This document shows positions 9,806 to 18,467 of a stretch of 64,000 bases of DNA, in pieces. Each line of letters starts with the position of its first letter. The stretch's first letter is position 1. The stretch comes from DATFXM01 sp035315885. Lineage in GTDB: Bacteria; Acidobacteriota; Blastocatellia; UBA7656. Made by a program: the position numbers and the translations under genes. The notes under the pieces are model-generated. The model did no database searches. It was not told where the DNA came from and saw only the letters and a list, made by a program, of their open reading frames with translations. The stretch covers positions 37,622 to 101,621 of the forward strand of contig DATFXM010000060.1 in the NCBI GenBank assembly GCA_035315885.1. The letters are read 5' to 3'.

Positions 9806-9821
9806 CCTCCTGACGGAGGGA
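9806..9821. other. Short hairpin in long spacer
   Basis: Six-base arms ccctcc/ggaggg around TGAC in the 512-bp spacer between the divergent DUF4331 and MscS genes. Role unknown. Confidence 0.4.
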
Positions 9822-9902
9822 CTTCGTAGTGTGATTGTTTGGTGACTTTTCCTCCAGCAAGGCAGGCGCGAGTCTATACAAACACCAATTTGTTGTCAAT
9901 GG

Positions 9903-10080
9903 GGGGACGAGGAGACGAAGCGGCGAACCGGAGACGGGGGGACGCGGAGAGGAGAGACGCGGGGAGGCGGAGAGGGCCGAAGGCCGATGCTACGGTCACC
10001 GAGGTTTCCCGATTTGCCCCTTCGCCCCTTCGCTCCGCGTCCCCGCGTCTCCGCGTCTCTCCTCCCCGCTTCCCCGTTCC
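9903..10080. repeat. Inverted pair of 'gacgcggagaggagagacg' words
   Basis: A G/A-rich strand of 'gacgcggagagg' words (9903-9976) is mirrored by C/T-rich 'cccgcgtctccgcgtctc' words (10018-10080). The two arms could fold over a loop of about 40 bases. This takes up most of the spacer before the MscS gene. A second example is at 29724-29885 and a partial one at about 57010-57080. Confidence 0.75.
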
Positions 10081-10172
10081 ATTCCTTGACGATACAAGAA
10101 CCCGATTCCTAAACTGAAAGTACCTCATAACGTGGAAGCTGTTCGGTCGTATATCGTGCAGGAGAACAACGG

Positions 10173-11096
10173 GTGATCCTTCAAGACACAACTCTGCAAT
10201 CTCAGCCCGAGACTTTGTTTGAACATGCCATACGTCTGCTGAACTATCCGTTCATTAACCAGAAAGAGTTTCAGGTGTCTGTCCTGAGCCTGGCGCTCTT
10301 CTTCTTATTGATCGTAATAGCTGTCACCGTATCCAAACTCGTCAGAAGCATACTCGAGCGTCGGGTACTCCCGCGATTTGGGAATATCGATGACGGTCTG
10401 CGCTATACGCTGCTTCGAGTACTGCACTACCTAATTATCGTCGCCGGATTCCTGTATGGCTTGAAGCTCGGCTTCTCCGTCGATCTCACCAGCATAGCAG
10501 TGATTCTGAGCTTCCTCTCAGTAGGCGTAGGCTTCGGACTTCAGTACGTGGCCGCCGACGTGATCTCCGGATTCATCCTTCTCTTTGAGCGACCGGCGCA
10601 CGTTGGAGACCGTCTCAAACTCGACGACGGAATCGAAGGTCGAGTCGAGCACATCAATATAAGATCGACCACCATCATCACGAATGAAAACATGGCGGTC
10701 ATCGTGCCGAACTCCAAGCTGGTCCAAAACAAGTTTGTCAACTACTCTCACGGAGAGCCTAACGTCAGGCTTAACATCGCTGTACCAGTTGCGACCGGCA
10801 GCGATATTGATAACGTAGACCGTGCGCTGATCGAGGCAGCCAAGTCAGTCGACTCGGTGTTGGACTCGCCTCCGCCCCGGGTACATTTTGCAGGTATCAC
10901 TGAAACCGCACTCAACTTCGAAATCAGGGTCTGGATAAACGAGCCGCACCGTCACCCGCAGATTCGCAGTGCCGTGAACTTTGCGATCGCCAGAATGTTT
11001 GAAAAATACAACATAGCGACTCCGGTCCCGCAGTTGGCTGTTAATCTGACATCGACAGCAGCGAGTTCGCAGGAGGCGGCACGCAGTAGGCAGTAG
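10173..11096 (+). CDS. Small-conductance mechanosensitive channel, MscS family
   Basis: 307 residues with three hydrophobic segments in the first 130 residues and the MscS pore/beta-domain signature: 'AVILSFLSVGVGFGLQYVAADVISGFILLFERP', a glycine/alanine-rich TM3, followed by 'VGDRL' and 'VEHINIRSTTIITNENMAVIVPNSKL'. It would open under membrane tension to release solutes on osmotic downshift. The start is GTG 10173, supported by AGGAGA about seven bases upstream. The stop TAG falls inside a 'cagtaggcagtagg' word repeat, so the last residues (ARSRQ) are repeat-derived. Confidence 0.92.
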   Translation: MILQDTTLQSQPETLFEHAIRLLNYPFINQKEFQVSVLSLALFFLLIVIAVTVSKLVRSILERRVLPRFGNIDDGLRYTLLRVLHYLIIVAGFLYGLKLGFSVDLTSIAVILSFLSVGVGFGLQYVAADVISGFILLFERPAHVGDRLKLDDGIEGRVEHINIRSTTIITNENMAVIVPNSKLVQNKFVNYSHGEPNVRLNIAVPVATGSDIDNVDRALIEAAKSVDSVLDSPPPRVHFAGITETALNFEIRVWINEPHRHPQIRSAVNFAIARMFEKYNIATPVPQLAVNLTSTAASSQEAARSRQ

Positions 11097-11250
11097 GCTA
11101 GTACGTTTAGGTTTCTGGTTTAGGGTTTCCGGTTTCGATTCATGGGAGTCAACAGCTCCTTGCTGACCACAGCAAATCAATTGAAGCAGTAAACGAGAAA
11201 CTAAAACCCAGAAGCTAGAAACCGGAAAACCAGAAACCAGAAACTAGAAA
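11083..11250. repeat. Composite 'cagtaggcag' and 'tttctggttt' word repeats
   Basis: 'gcagtaggcagtaggc' overlaps the MscS stop, followed by 'gtttctggtttagggtttcc' words and, after a unique 60-base loop, complementary 'gaaaccagaaaccagaaac' words running up to the aconitase start codon. Confidence 0.75.
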
Positions 11251-11252
11251 CC

Positions 11253-14126
11253 ATGACACATAATCTCTTCAATACGCTGCAGGATCTAACGACCTCCACT
11301 CGAAGCGGCAAGTTCTACTCTTTACCCGAACTTGAACGTCAGGGAATAGGCCCGGTATCCAAGCTGCCCGTCAGCATTCGCATCGTTCTCGAATCTGTTC
11401 TGCGAAACTTCGACGGCAAACGGATCACCGAGGCCAACGTCCGACAACTCGCAAGCTGGCGCGCCAAGGAAGACCGCACCGAAGAAGTACCATTTGTGGT
11501 CGCCCGAATCCTGCTGCAGGACTTCACCGGCGTCCCGCTACTCGTAGACCTCGCGGCGATGCGTTCGGCAGTCGCAAAAATCAAACGCGATCCCAAAGTC
11601 ATAGAGCCTCTCGTCCCCGTCGACCTGGTAATAGATCACTCTGTACAAGTCGATTTCTTCGGCGTACCCGATGCATTGCGCCGGAACATGGAGACCGAGT
11701 TCCGACGCAATCGCGCGCGCTATCAGTTCTTGAAGTGGGGCATGCAGGCTTTCAACAGCTTTAAAGTCGTGCCCCCCGGCATCGGAATCTGCCATCAGGT
11801 CAACCTGGAGTACCTCGCCAAGGGGGTTCAGGAGCGCGGTGGTGTTTACTTCCCGGATACGCTGGTGGGGACAGACTCTCACACCACGATGGTCAATGGG
11901 CTTGGAGTGGTCGGCTGGGGCGTCGGTGGAATCGAAGCCGAGGCCGGTATGTTAGGTCAACCGGTGTATTTTCTGACCCCCGATGTAGTCGGTGTTCACC
12001 TCCACGGAAGATTGCAGCAAGGCGTCACCGCGACCGACCTCGTGCTGACGCTAACCGAGATGCTCCGCAAGGCAAAAGTCGTCGGGAAATTTGTCGAGTA
12101 TCACGGCGAGGGTGCGTCCTCGCTCTCGGCCACCGATCGCGCGACCATCGCCAATATGTCGCCCGAATACGGCGCCACGATGGGATTCTTTCCGGTCGAC
12201 GATGAGACGTGCGCTTACTACAAAGCAACCGGACGTTCTGATGAAGACGTAGAGGTGATCAGAAGTTACTACCAGGCGCAGGGAATGTTTGGCATACCAA
12301 CCCGCGGCCAATGCGACTACAGCACGCTTCTCGAGCTCGACCTCTCGGCTGTCGAACCCAGCGTGGCGGGACCAAAACGACCACAGGACCGCATCTCGCT
12401 CGGAGAGCTCAAGGAGAAATTCGCTGAACTCCTCGTAAAGCCGATGAGCGAGAACGGCTATAACAAATCGACTGAGGAGGTGACGCGCAGGTACAAAGCG
12501 CTGGTGGGCGGAAACGGTCGCCGAATCGAAGGGGGCGGCCAGCAGTCGCCTGAATCGGTGCCCGACGAGAAGACCGGTCAAGCCCAGAACACCAATCCCT
12601 GGACCGAAACCGAGATGGTCAACAACCGCCCGACTCCGGATCGCGTCCCGATTCCAACCGACTCAAAGCATGAGGTCGAGGTTGGTCACGGCGATGTACT
12701 GATCGCCGCGATCACTTCCTGTACCAATACCTCGAACCCGAGCGTGATGATCGCCGCAGGGCTTGTAGCAAAGAAGGCGTGGGAGAAAGGTCTGAGCGTC
12801 AATCCGGCGGTGAAGACTTCGCTGGCACCGGGATCGAGGGCAGTCAGTGAGTATCTGCAAAAGACGGGACTACAGGCTTACCTCGACCGAATAGGGTTCA
12901 ACACGGTTGGGTACGGATGTACGACTTGCATCGGCAACTCTGGGCCGCTTGACCCAGGCCTCGAGGAAGCGATCGCAACTCACGATCTGGTCGCAGCGAG
13001 CGTTCTGAGCGGGAACAGGAATTTTGAAGCGCGCGTCCATCAGAGCATCAAAGCGAACTTCTTGATGAGCCCTCCGCTGGTCGTTGCGTTTGCGCTGGCA
13101 GGACGTGTCGACATAGATCTCGGGAAAGAGCCGCTTGGTAAGGGCCGAGACGGCGCTCCAGTTTATCTGCGAGACGTTTGGCCTACGCTCGAGGAGATTC
13201 GTGAGAATATGCACGCCGCGTTTGATCCGGACACCTATCGCCGGCTCTACAGCGACTTCTCTGAAGGGAATCCCTTCTGGAACGAGATTCCCGCACCATC
13301 GGGCGATGTCTATGAGTGGGATCCTGAGTCAACGTACATCCAGGAGCCGCCATATTTCGAATGCTTCGGCACAAGTGTTGAGGGCGCCGCAGGGATTTCG
13401 GCAGCGAATATTGTTGGGGCGCGAGCGCTAGCGATTTTCGGAGACTCGGTAACGACCGATCACATTAGCCCTGCGGGAGCGATAAAGCCAAACTCGCCGG
13501 CCGGCGTTTACTTGCAGGAGCATGGCGTGGAGCCCGCCAATTTCAATAGCTACGGCTCGCGCAGAGGCAACGATCGCGTTATGACACGAGGGACATTCGC
13601 CAACGTCCGAATAAAGAACCTGATGGTTCCGGGGGTCGAGGGTGGAGTCACCGTTCATCAACCGGACGGCCAGCGAATGAGCATCTACGATGCGGCGATG
13701 AAATATCAACAGCAGAACATCCCATTAGTCGTGATCGCCGGGCAGGAGTACGGGACTGGGAGTTCGCGGGACTGGGCCGCGAAGGGAACGCGGCTTTTGG
13801 GTGTGAAAGCAGCGATCGCCCAGAGCTTCGAAAGGATTCATCGCTCGAACCTGGTGGGCATGGGCGTTCTCCCTTGTCAGTTTAAGGAGGGGACTTCTTC
13901 TCAGACATTGAAGCTTGACGGTACAGAGACATTCGATGTCGTGGGACTCGAGGGTGGGATCAAGCCGCGGCAGGAGCTAACGCTCGTGGTTCACCGGGCT
14001 AACGGAACGAGCGAGCGAGCGCCGTTGACTCTGCGAATCGACACTCCAGTAGAAGTTGAGTACTACCTTCACGGCGGAATCCTTCCGTACGTCCTTCAGC
14101 AGTTGATCAGGAGCAGTAGGCAGTAG
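11253..14126 (+). CDS. acnA: Aconitate hydratase AcnA
   Basis: 957 residues, slightly longer than typical AcnA (about 890-910). It isomerises citrate and isocitrate in the TCA cycle in the cytoplasm. The [4Fe-4S] cysteines are seen in 'ITSCTNTSNPSVM' and 'GYGCTTCIGNSGP'. The N-terminal 'FPDTLVGTDSHTTMVNGLGV' and C-terminal swivelling domain 'FGDSVTTDHISPAG' and 'GQEYGTGSSRDWAAKG' are diagnostic. An extra low-complexity linker (about residues 420-455, rich in Gly, Gln, Glu and Asn) interrupts the region before the first Cys motif. The stop TAG is within a 'cagtaggcagtagg' repeat. Confidence 0.97.
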   Translation: MTHNLFNTLQDLTTSTRSGKFYSLPELERQGIGPVSKLPVSIRIVLESVLRNFDGKRITEANVRQLASWRAKEDRTEEVPFVVARILLQDFTGVPLLVDLAAMRSAVAKIKRDPKVIEPLVPVDLVIDHSVQVDFFGVPDALRRNMETEFRRNRARYQFLKWGMQAFNSFKVVPPGIGICHQVNLEYLAKGVQERGGVYFPDTLVGTDSHTTMVNGLGVVGWGVGGIEAEAGMLGQPVYFLTPDVVGVHLHGRLQQGVTATDLVLTLTEMLRKAKVVGKFVEYHGEGASSLSATDRATIANMSPEYGATMGFFPVDDETCAYYKATGRSDEDVEVIRSYYQAQGMFGIPTRGQCDYSTLLELDLSAVEPSVAGPKRPQDRISLGELKEKFAELLVKPMSENGYNKSTEEVTRRYKALVGGNGRRIEGGGQQSPESVPDEKTGQAQNTNPWTETEMVNNRPTPDRVPIPTDSKHEVEVGHGDVLIAAITSCTNTSNPSVMIAAGLVAKKAWEKGLSVNPAVKTSLAPGSRAVSEYLQKTGLQAYLDRIGFNTVGYGCTTCIGNSGPLDPGLEEAIATHDLVAASVLSGNRNFEARVHQSIKANFLMSPPLVVAFALAGRVDIDLGKEPLGKGRDGAPVYLRDVWPTLEEIRENMHAAFDPDTYRRLYSDFSEGNPFWNEIPAPSGDVYEWDPESTYIQEPPYFECFGTSVEGAAGISAANIVGARALAIFGDSVTTDHISPAGAIKPNSPAGVYLQEHGVEPANFNSYGSRRGNDRVMTRGTFANVRIKNLMVPGVEGGVTVHQPDGQRMSIYDAAMKYQQQNIPLVVIAGQEYGTGSSRDWAAKGTRLLGVKAAIAQSFERIHRSNLVGMGVLPCQFKEGTSSQTLKLDGTETFDVVGLEGGIKPRQELTLVVHRANGTSERAPLTLRIDTPVEVEYYLHGGILPYVLQQLIRSSRQ

Positions 14127-14387
14127 GCTTTACCCCGAAGGGGTGAAGATCGTAGCCCAGGGTTGCCGTCGGCGGCTACCCTGGGTACGGGGTTTAAGGT
14201 GACCCAACACCGAAGGGGTTGTAGAAGGCGTGATGCGCAAGCAAGTCCAGCACAAATTCTGCAACCCCTTCGGGGTTGGATTCTTTTCATCGCCTCGCCC
14301 CAGGGTAGCCGCGGACGGCAACACCGGGCTGTCATCTACAACCCCTTCAGGGTTGAAGCATACTGCCTACTGCATACTGCCTACTGC
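14112..14387. repeat. Dense cluster of hairpin and word repeats
   Basis: Contains 'cagtaggcagtagg', several 'accccgaaggggt'/'aaccccttcggggtt' palindromes, paired 'cccagggttgccg'/'ggctaccctggg' blocks and a closing 'tactgcctactgcatactg' array. The palindromes recur at 14138, 14214, 14264 and 14338 in alternating orientation, so the whole spacer between convergent aconitase and peroxiredoxin genes can fold. No gene is supported here. Confidence 0.8.
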
Positions 14388-14975
14388 CTACTTCCCGGTC
14401 ACCTTTCTCACTGCGTCGAGAAGAGCGTTGTCTTCCGGACGGTCGCCGGCGTTTGCTCCAACGTAGATGAATCGTATTCGTCCATCCTTGTCGATGATGA
14501 ACGTTGAGGGTTTGGCGATACCGCCGTGCTCCTCGGCATTGAGTATGCCGTAGGCTATGACAGTCTTCTTGTCCTCGTCAGAGAGGATCTGAAAGCGCGC
14601 GCCGGTCGTTTGACCCATCGACCACGCGTACGATTGCGCGTCCACGCTGATTGCAACCAGCTCGGCGCCCACCGCTTTGAATTTCTCGTAGTCCTCAGCC
14701 AGCCTGGAGAGTTGCTGTACACAGCTCCCTCACCAGAATCCGCGATAGAAGACGATCACAACCGGCAATTTGGCGGTGAATTCCGCGAGGCTTACCGACT
14801 TGCCGTCGCCATTCGGAAGGGTGAAGGCTGGAGCCTTGTCGCCTACCTTAAGCGTCACCACGCCAGCCGGGTTTTTGGCGTTGGCGACAGGAGGAACAAG
14901 CGGCGACTGATTCGACTGCGCTCTCGCGGCACTCGTCAGAGCCAATAATCCGACTGTCCAAAGTACGGCTTTCAT
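14388..14975 (-). CDS. Peroxiredoxin-like secreted protein with in-frame UGA (probable selenoprotein)
   Basis: Reading through one TGA (14732-14730) gives a continuous 195-residue protein. It begins with a signal peptide (MKAVLWTVGLLALTSAARA), then a thioredoxin-fold AhpC/TSA domain: 'LKVGDKAPAFTLPNGDGKSV', 'VVIVFYRGFW', TGA, 'GSCVQQLSRLAEDY', 'LVAISVD', 'FQILSDEDKKTVIAYGI' and 'STFIIDKDGRIRFIYVG'. Cysteine homologues have YRG-x-W-C-x-x-C here, so the TGA replaces the first redox Cys, giving UGSC. Sequence on both sides stays in frame and conserved, which argues against decay. A short stem-loop directly after the TGA (GGAG/CTCC with CTG/CAG inside) is a weak SECIS candidate. A recent nonsense mutation remains possible. 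Confidence 0.8.
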
Positions 14976-15047
14976 AACCGCGTAGAATCTAATTTCACGT
15001 CGTACTCATGTCAATTGCCGCGGACAGGATTGGGTGGCAAAATCCTG

Positions 15048-15076
15048 TTGAGTCAAAAACCAAATCTGCTTATACT
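15048..15076 (+). promoter_or_regulatory. Sigma-70-type promoter upstream of PilZ gene
   Basis: TTGAGT (15048-15053) and TATACT (15071-15076) are separated by 17 bases. This gives a start near 15083 and a leader of about 130 bases that holds a tandem repeat. Confidence 0.55.
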
Positions 15077-15106
15077 GAGCCAATCTTAACGAGAGTTAAT
15101 CCAGTA

Positions 15107-15262
15107 ATGTCCGAGGAACCTCTAGCCAGGAAGTACCTAGCCAGGAAATACCTAGCCAAGGAAAGCCTCTCCGGCACCCACGTGGTCTCGTCTAATCGAA
15201 GGAGCTTGTTCTCATGTCGGGCCTGTGCGACCGATGCAACGAACGTACTAGTCATCTTGTAA
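15107..15262 (+). other. Possible leader ORF overlapping PilZ start
   Basis: An ATG at 15107 opens a 51-codon frame reading MSEEPLARKYLARKYLAKES at its start; the three 15-bp repeats encode the LARKY/LAKES units. It overlaps the PilZ start codon by 49 bases in another frame. There is no good ribosome-binding site, so translation is doubtful. Confidence 0.2.
15122..15166. repeat. Three tandem 15-bp direct repeats
   Basis: Units ctagccaggaagtac, ctagccaggaaatac and ctagccaaggaaagc lie head to tail in the leader between the promoter and the PilZ gene. Fifteen bases is not a helical multiple of 10.5, so an RNA or leader-peptide role is as likely as protein binding. Confidence 0.75.
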
Positions 15263-15684
15263 ACATTGCCAATTCACCCGAACTGGCGGCCGTCGCCCAC
15301 CTCGGATACCGAATGGTCTGCTCGCCATGCTACGACGACCTGCTCGCCGAAGCAGGCGACGCGGAAGATCGCGAAGAAGACCGCAGGGCAGAACCGCGCG
15401 TACGCGTCTCCCTCAAAGCGCGAGTCGAGGGTAACACCTCGCACATGGACCCGTTTGCCGATGACATCACAATTGAGGAGATCAGCCCATCGGGACTCCG
15501 GCTCCACACTATCCGCGAATTAGACCCGGGAAGCGTGCTCAAGATCGTGGTGGCCGGCGTCGACGCAACCGCCATCGTCGAGACAGTCTGGCGCGACGCG
15601 GGTGAGCGCGCAGTCGGACTGAAGCTTGTCGAACCCAGCGAGGCCTGGGACAAGCTGTGGCACCAGTACTCTGGGAAGTTCTGA
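15214..15684 (+). CDS. PilZ domain protein with N-terminal zinc-binding-like motif
   Basis: 156 residues. The N-terminus has CDRC (residues 5-8) and CSPC (about 37-40), two CxxC pairs that look like a small zinc ribbon. The C-terminal part 'RRAEPRVRVSLKARVEG' and 'DITIEEISPSGLRLHT' is a PilZ domain; the RxxxR and (D/E)xSxxG-type motifs that bind cyclic di-GMP are recognisable (RAEPR and EISPSG). It probably senses cyclic di-GMP in the cytoplasm. AGGAG lies about nine bases before ATG 15214. The stop TGA is in a 'gttctgagttctgag' repeat. Confidence 0.78.
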   Translation: MSGLCDRCNERTSHLVNIANSPELAAVAHLGYRMVCSPCYDDLLAEAGDAEDREEDRRAEPRVRVSLKARVEGNTSHMDPFADDITIEEISPSGLRLHTIRELDPGSVLKIVVAGVDATAIVETVWRDAGERAVGLKLVEPSEAWDKLWHQYSGKF

Positions 15685-15770
15685 GTTCTGAGTTCTGAGT
15701 TGGAGAACTGCTCAGCTCGATTAAGATACTCCGGATCGCACTCAGGACTCAGAACTCAGAACTCAGAACT
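15680..15770. repeat. Inverted pair of 'gttctgagttctgag' words
   Basis: Three 'ttctgag' words overlap the PilZ stop and face four 'ctcagaa' words after a unique loop (about 15704-15738). Confidence 0.8.
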
Positions 15771-15775
15771 TATAA

Positions 15776-17086
15776 ATGCCAAGTCTCCAATGCATTGAAG
15801 AGTCCTGCCTGAGTGAGTTTCCTCTCACAGCGAGGATCTACACTTGTCAGCGCTGCGGCGGCCTGCTGGACGTGAAGTATCGTTTTGAGTCCTCTGTTTC
15901 GGCAGACAGTCTCAAATCTCTTTTTGAGGCCAGAAGGAACTCGAACGCAGAGCTGGATCGCAGCGGCGTCTGGCGCTTCCGGGAGCTGCTCCCTTTTGTT
16001 TCAGATCTGTCTAACATCGTGACCCTTGCCGAAGGGAACACCCCGATATACCAGGCGGTGCGCGCTGCGGACTACGCCGGATTGAATGCGATCAGCTTCA
16101 AACATCTCGGGATGAATCCGACCGGCTCATTCAAGGACAACGGGATGACTACGGGCGTGACTCAGGCGCGAGCGCTCGGTGCTGCTGCGGTTGCGTGCGC
16201 TTCGACGGGCAACACTTCCGCGTCGATGGCTGCATACGCCGCGCGAGCCGGACTTCGGGCCTTTGTTCTTATACCGGCCGATCAGGTGGCCTACGGAAAG
16301 CTTTCTCAGTCGATCGAATACGGCGCGACGGTAGTCGAGATCGAAGGCAACTTCGACGACGCCATGCGCATTGTGCGGGAGCTCGCGGACGAAACCGATC
16401 TCTACCTGCTGAACTCGATCAACCCTTTCCGCCTTGAAGGGCAAAAGGCAATAGCGATCGAGTTGATGGAACAACTGGATTGGAAGCCACCCGATTGGAT
16501 CGCAGTTCCCGGCGGAAATCTCGGAAACTCGTCGGCCCTCGGAAAGGGGTTAGCCGAGTTGTTTGAGCTTGGGTTCATTGCTGCGAGGCCCAGGCTCGCG
16601 GTGATTCAAGCCGAAGGTGCTGCGCCTTTCTTTGACCTGGTGTCTTCAGGGCGGGGCGCGGCGTTCACCGCAGTCGAAAAGCCTTCGACTCTTGCGACGG
16701 CGATTAAAATCGGCAACCCGGTATCGTGGAAGAAGGCCCTGCGAGCGCTCGAGTGGAGCAACGGAACGGTCGAAGCGGTCACTGAACCGGAAATCGCCGA
16801 CGCAAAGGCGGTCATTGGCAGAGACGGTATCGGCTGCGAACCGGCTTCTGCGGCGACGCTTGCGGGCGTGAAGCGACTGACGGCCAAGGGCGCAATCAAA
16901 CCTGATGAGTCAGTCGTTGCGATCCTGACCGGGAACCTGCTCAAGGATCCTGACTACACGGTGGGTTATCACACGGGGCGTTTGACGTTGGAAGGCCGGT
17001 CGATCTACGGGAGCTTCGAGAACCGCCCGATGAGAATTGCGGCCGACAAGGCCTTGATCCGCAGGAAGCTGCTTGAACAGTCTTAG
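15776..17086 (+). CDS. thrC: Threonine synthase
   Basis: 436 residues, a PLP enzyme that converts O-phosphohomoserine to threonine. The PLP lysine lies in 'MNPTGSFKDNGMT', the phosphate-binding loop in 'VPGGNLGNSSALG', and substrate contacts in 'ACASTGNTSASMAAYAA'. The N-terminus 'LQCIEESCLSEF' with 'YTCQRCGGLLDVKY' forms a four-Cys zinc-ribbon-like module common in this subgroup of threonine synthases. The gene stands alone between repeat-filled spacers. Related cysteate or lyase activities within fold type II cannot be fully excluded, but the length and motifs fit ThrC. Confidence 0.92.
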   Translation: MPSLQCIEESCLSEFPLTARIYTCQRCGGLLDVKYRFESSVSADSLKSLFEARRNSNAELDRSGVWRFRELLPFVSDLSNIVTLAEGNTPIYQAVRAADYAGLNAISFKHLGMNPTGSFKDNGMTTGVTQARALGAAAVACASTGNTSASMAAYAARAGLRAFVLIPADQVAYGKLSQSIEYGATVVEIEGNFDDAMRIVRELADETDLYLLNSINPFRLEGQKAIAIELMEQLDWKPPDWIAVPGGNLGNSSALGKGLAELFELGFIAARPRLAVIQAEGAAPFFDLVSSGRGAAFTAVEKPSTLATAIKIGNPVSWKKALRALEWSNGTVEAVTEPEIADAKAVIGRDGIGCEPASAATLAGVKRLTAKGAIKPDESVVAILTGNLLKDPDYTVGYHTGRLTLEGRSIYGSFENRPMRIAADKALIRRKLLEQS

Positions 17087-17222
17087 TTTCTGGTTTCTGG
17101 TTTCTGGTTTCTAGTTTCTGGTTTCCAGTTCCATCGAGCTAGCGCGACTTTTGTGTCAAGGACCGATCAGAAACCGCGAACCAGAAACTAGAAACTAGAA
17201 ACCAGAAACCAGAAACGACAAA
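17084..17222. repeat. Inverted pair of 'tttctggtttc' words
   Basis: 'gtttctggtttctggtttc' words begin at the thrC stop and are mirrored by 'gaaaccagaaaccagaaac' words (to 17217) around a unique 55-base loop, between convergent thrC and the SCO gene. Confidence 0.8.
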
Positions 17223-17223
17223 C

Positions 17224-18294
17224 TCACTTCCTCTTGATGGACGTTACCACGAGGCCGGTATCCTCGCTCTGCAACGTGAATTCCACCTGATCACCTACGC
17301 CCGCCACGTCAAGCATCGATTTGTCTTTCACTCGAAACGGCATGTCCATCGAAGTCATCAGCCCGTCGATGTCTTTGTGATCTATCTGAAGCGTACCGGT
17401 CTCGCGATCGATCGCCTGGACGACACCCACTCCCGGATACTTGCGCAACCCTCGAAGCTCGCTGAGGACCTCGACCGGTTTCCACGAGTTTCCGCTGTAC
17501 AGCTTGACCAACCTTCCATTCTCATCGATCAGCGCTGTCCGCAGAGAATGAATGATCTGATCGCTCTCAGTCCAGTAGCTCATTCCAAAAAACGTCGCAA
17601 TGCTCTTGATCTCCTCCTTACTCCCGCCCGCAAATTGCCAGTTCCCGAAATTCGCACCTACGCCCGCGCCGTAGTCGCGAAGCACTTTCGGCGAATCGTA
17701 TTCGGGATCGATCGAGATTGTCAGCAAATGCGTGGGCGGAAAATGAACCGCGTCGGACTTCACCCCTTTGTCTATCTCAGCAAAATTGCCGGTCATCAAC
17801 GGGCAGTAGTCCGGCAATGGACAACGCGTGTAGACGAAAGTAACCAACAGCGCTTTGCCTCGATACTGGCTCAGCTTTACCCTCTTGCCGTCCTGATCGG
17901 TGAGCGAGAAGTCAGGTACCGCTGCTCCCGCTTGCGGGTCGGCGCTGCTCCCGCCAACTGAAGCCGGGTCAAGTGCCGAGGTGCGCGTAGCTATGACGTC
18001 TTCGAGCCAGGACCGCGGCCCCGCTACAACGAGAGTCGCTTGAATCCCGTCGCCTTCCGCAAGGTCATTCAACATCCGCTTGTCTTTGATCGAGAAGGGC
18101 ATCACCATCGCGTCCATGTAACCCGCAATGGCCTCGTGCGCGATCGTGACGGTCGAACCCTTCAAATCAACCGAAACGACTTTGCCTTTGAGTTCGTACC
18201 GCTGCGGCGCCTCCCGCGGTGTACAGGATGAAATCGATGTAAGCGTGACAGTCAGAATAAAGAGAATTAGGGCGCGAGCCCCGGACCAGTTCAT
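17224..18294 (-). CDS. SCO family protein flanked by two CusF-like domains
   Basis: 356 residues from ATG 18294. The N-terminus has a lipoprotein-type signal (LFILTVTLTSISSC). Three domains follow: a CusF/copper-binding-like domain ('YELKGKVVSVDLKGSTVTIAHEAIAGYM...MVMPFSI'), a SCO1/SenC thioredoxin-fold domain ('VPDFSLTDQDGKRVKLSQYRGK', 'TFVYTRCPLPDYCPLM', His in 'DQIIHSLRTALID'), and a second CusF-like domain ('VQAIDRETGTLQIDHKDIDG...MDMPFRV'). The copper pair is C-x5-C rather than the usual C-x3-C. It probably delivers copper to cytochrome oxidase or another cuproenzyme at the periplasmic face. An upstream in-frame start at 18384 has no support. Confidence 0.85.
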   Translation of the reverse strand: MNWSGARALILFILTVTLTSISSCTPREAPQRYELKGKVVSVDLKGSTVTIAHEAIAGYMDAMVMPFSIKDKRMLNDLAEGDGIQATLVVAGPRSWLEDVIATRTSALDPASVGGSSADPQAGAAVPDFSLTDQDGKRVKLSQYRGKALLVTFVYTRCPLPDYCPLMTGNFAEIDKGVKSDAVHFPPTHLLTISIDPEYDSPKVLRDYGAGVGANFGNWQFAGGSKEEIKSIATFFGMSYWTESDQIIHSLRTALIDENGRLVKLYSGNSWKPVEVLSELRGLRKYPGVGVVQAIDRETGTLQIDHKDIDGLMTSMDMPFRVKDKSMLDVAGVGDQVEFTLQSEDTGLVVTSIKRK

Positions 18295-18467
18295 ATCATG
18301 GATTCTGCACGACTGCGCTTCCCGCTTCAATCCAAAGCGGTTTGGAGATTCAGGCACGCGCGGATTGAACAGGCCACAGAGCATATGCTAGAAATCTCGT
18401 TTGCTTAACCCAGCCAGTTCCAAACAATCGATTGATTAATATTGAACAGCAAGAAAGATGAACGCTA

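Noticed and set aside
9835..10117. Frames over the G/A-rich repeat upstream of the MscS gene.
   Set aside because: Arg/Gly/Pro-rich translations in several frames come from the word repeat and have no coding character.
14730..14975. Two separate genes in place of one peroxiredoxin-like gene.
   Set aside because: Both parts are in one frame, make up one thioredoxin fold when joined, and the UGA is at the expected active-site Cys.
15107..15262. Leader ORF covering the 15-bp repeats as a real gene.
   Set aside because: No ribosome-binding site, and the frame runs into the PilZ gene without conserved protein features; kept only as a possibility.
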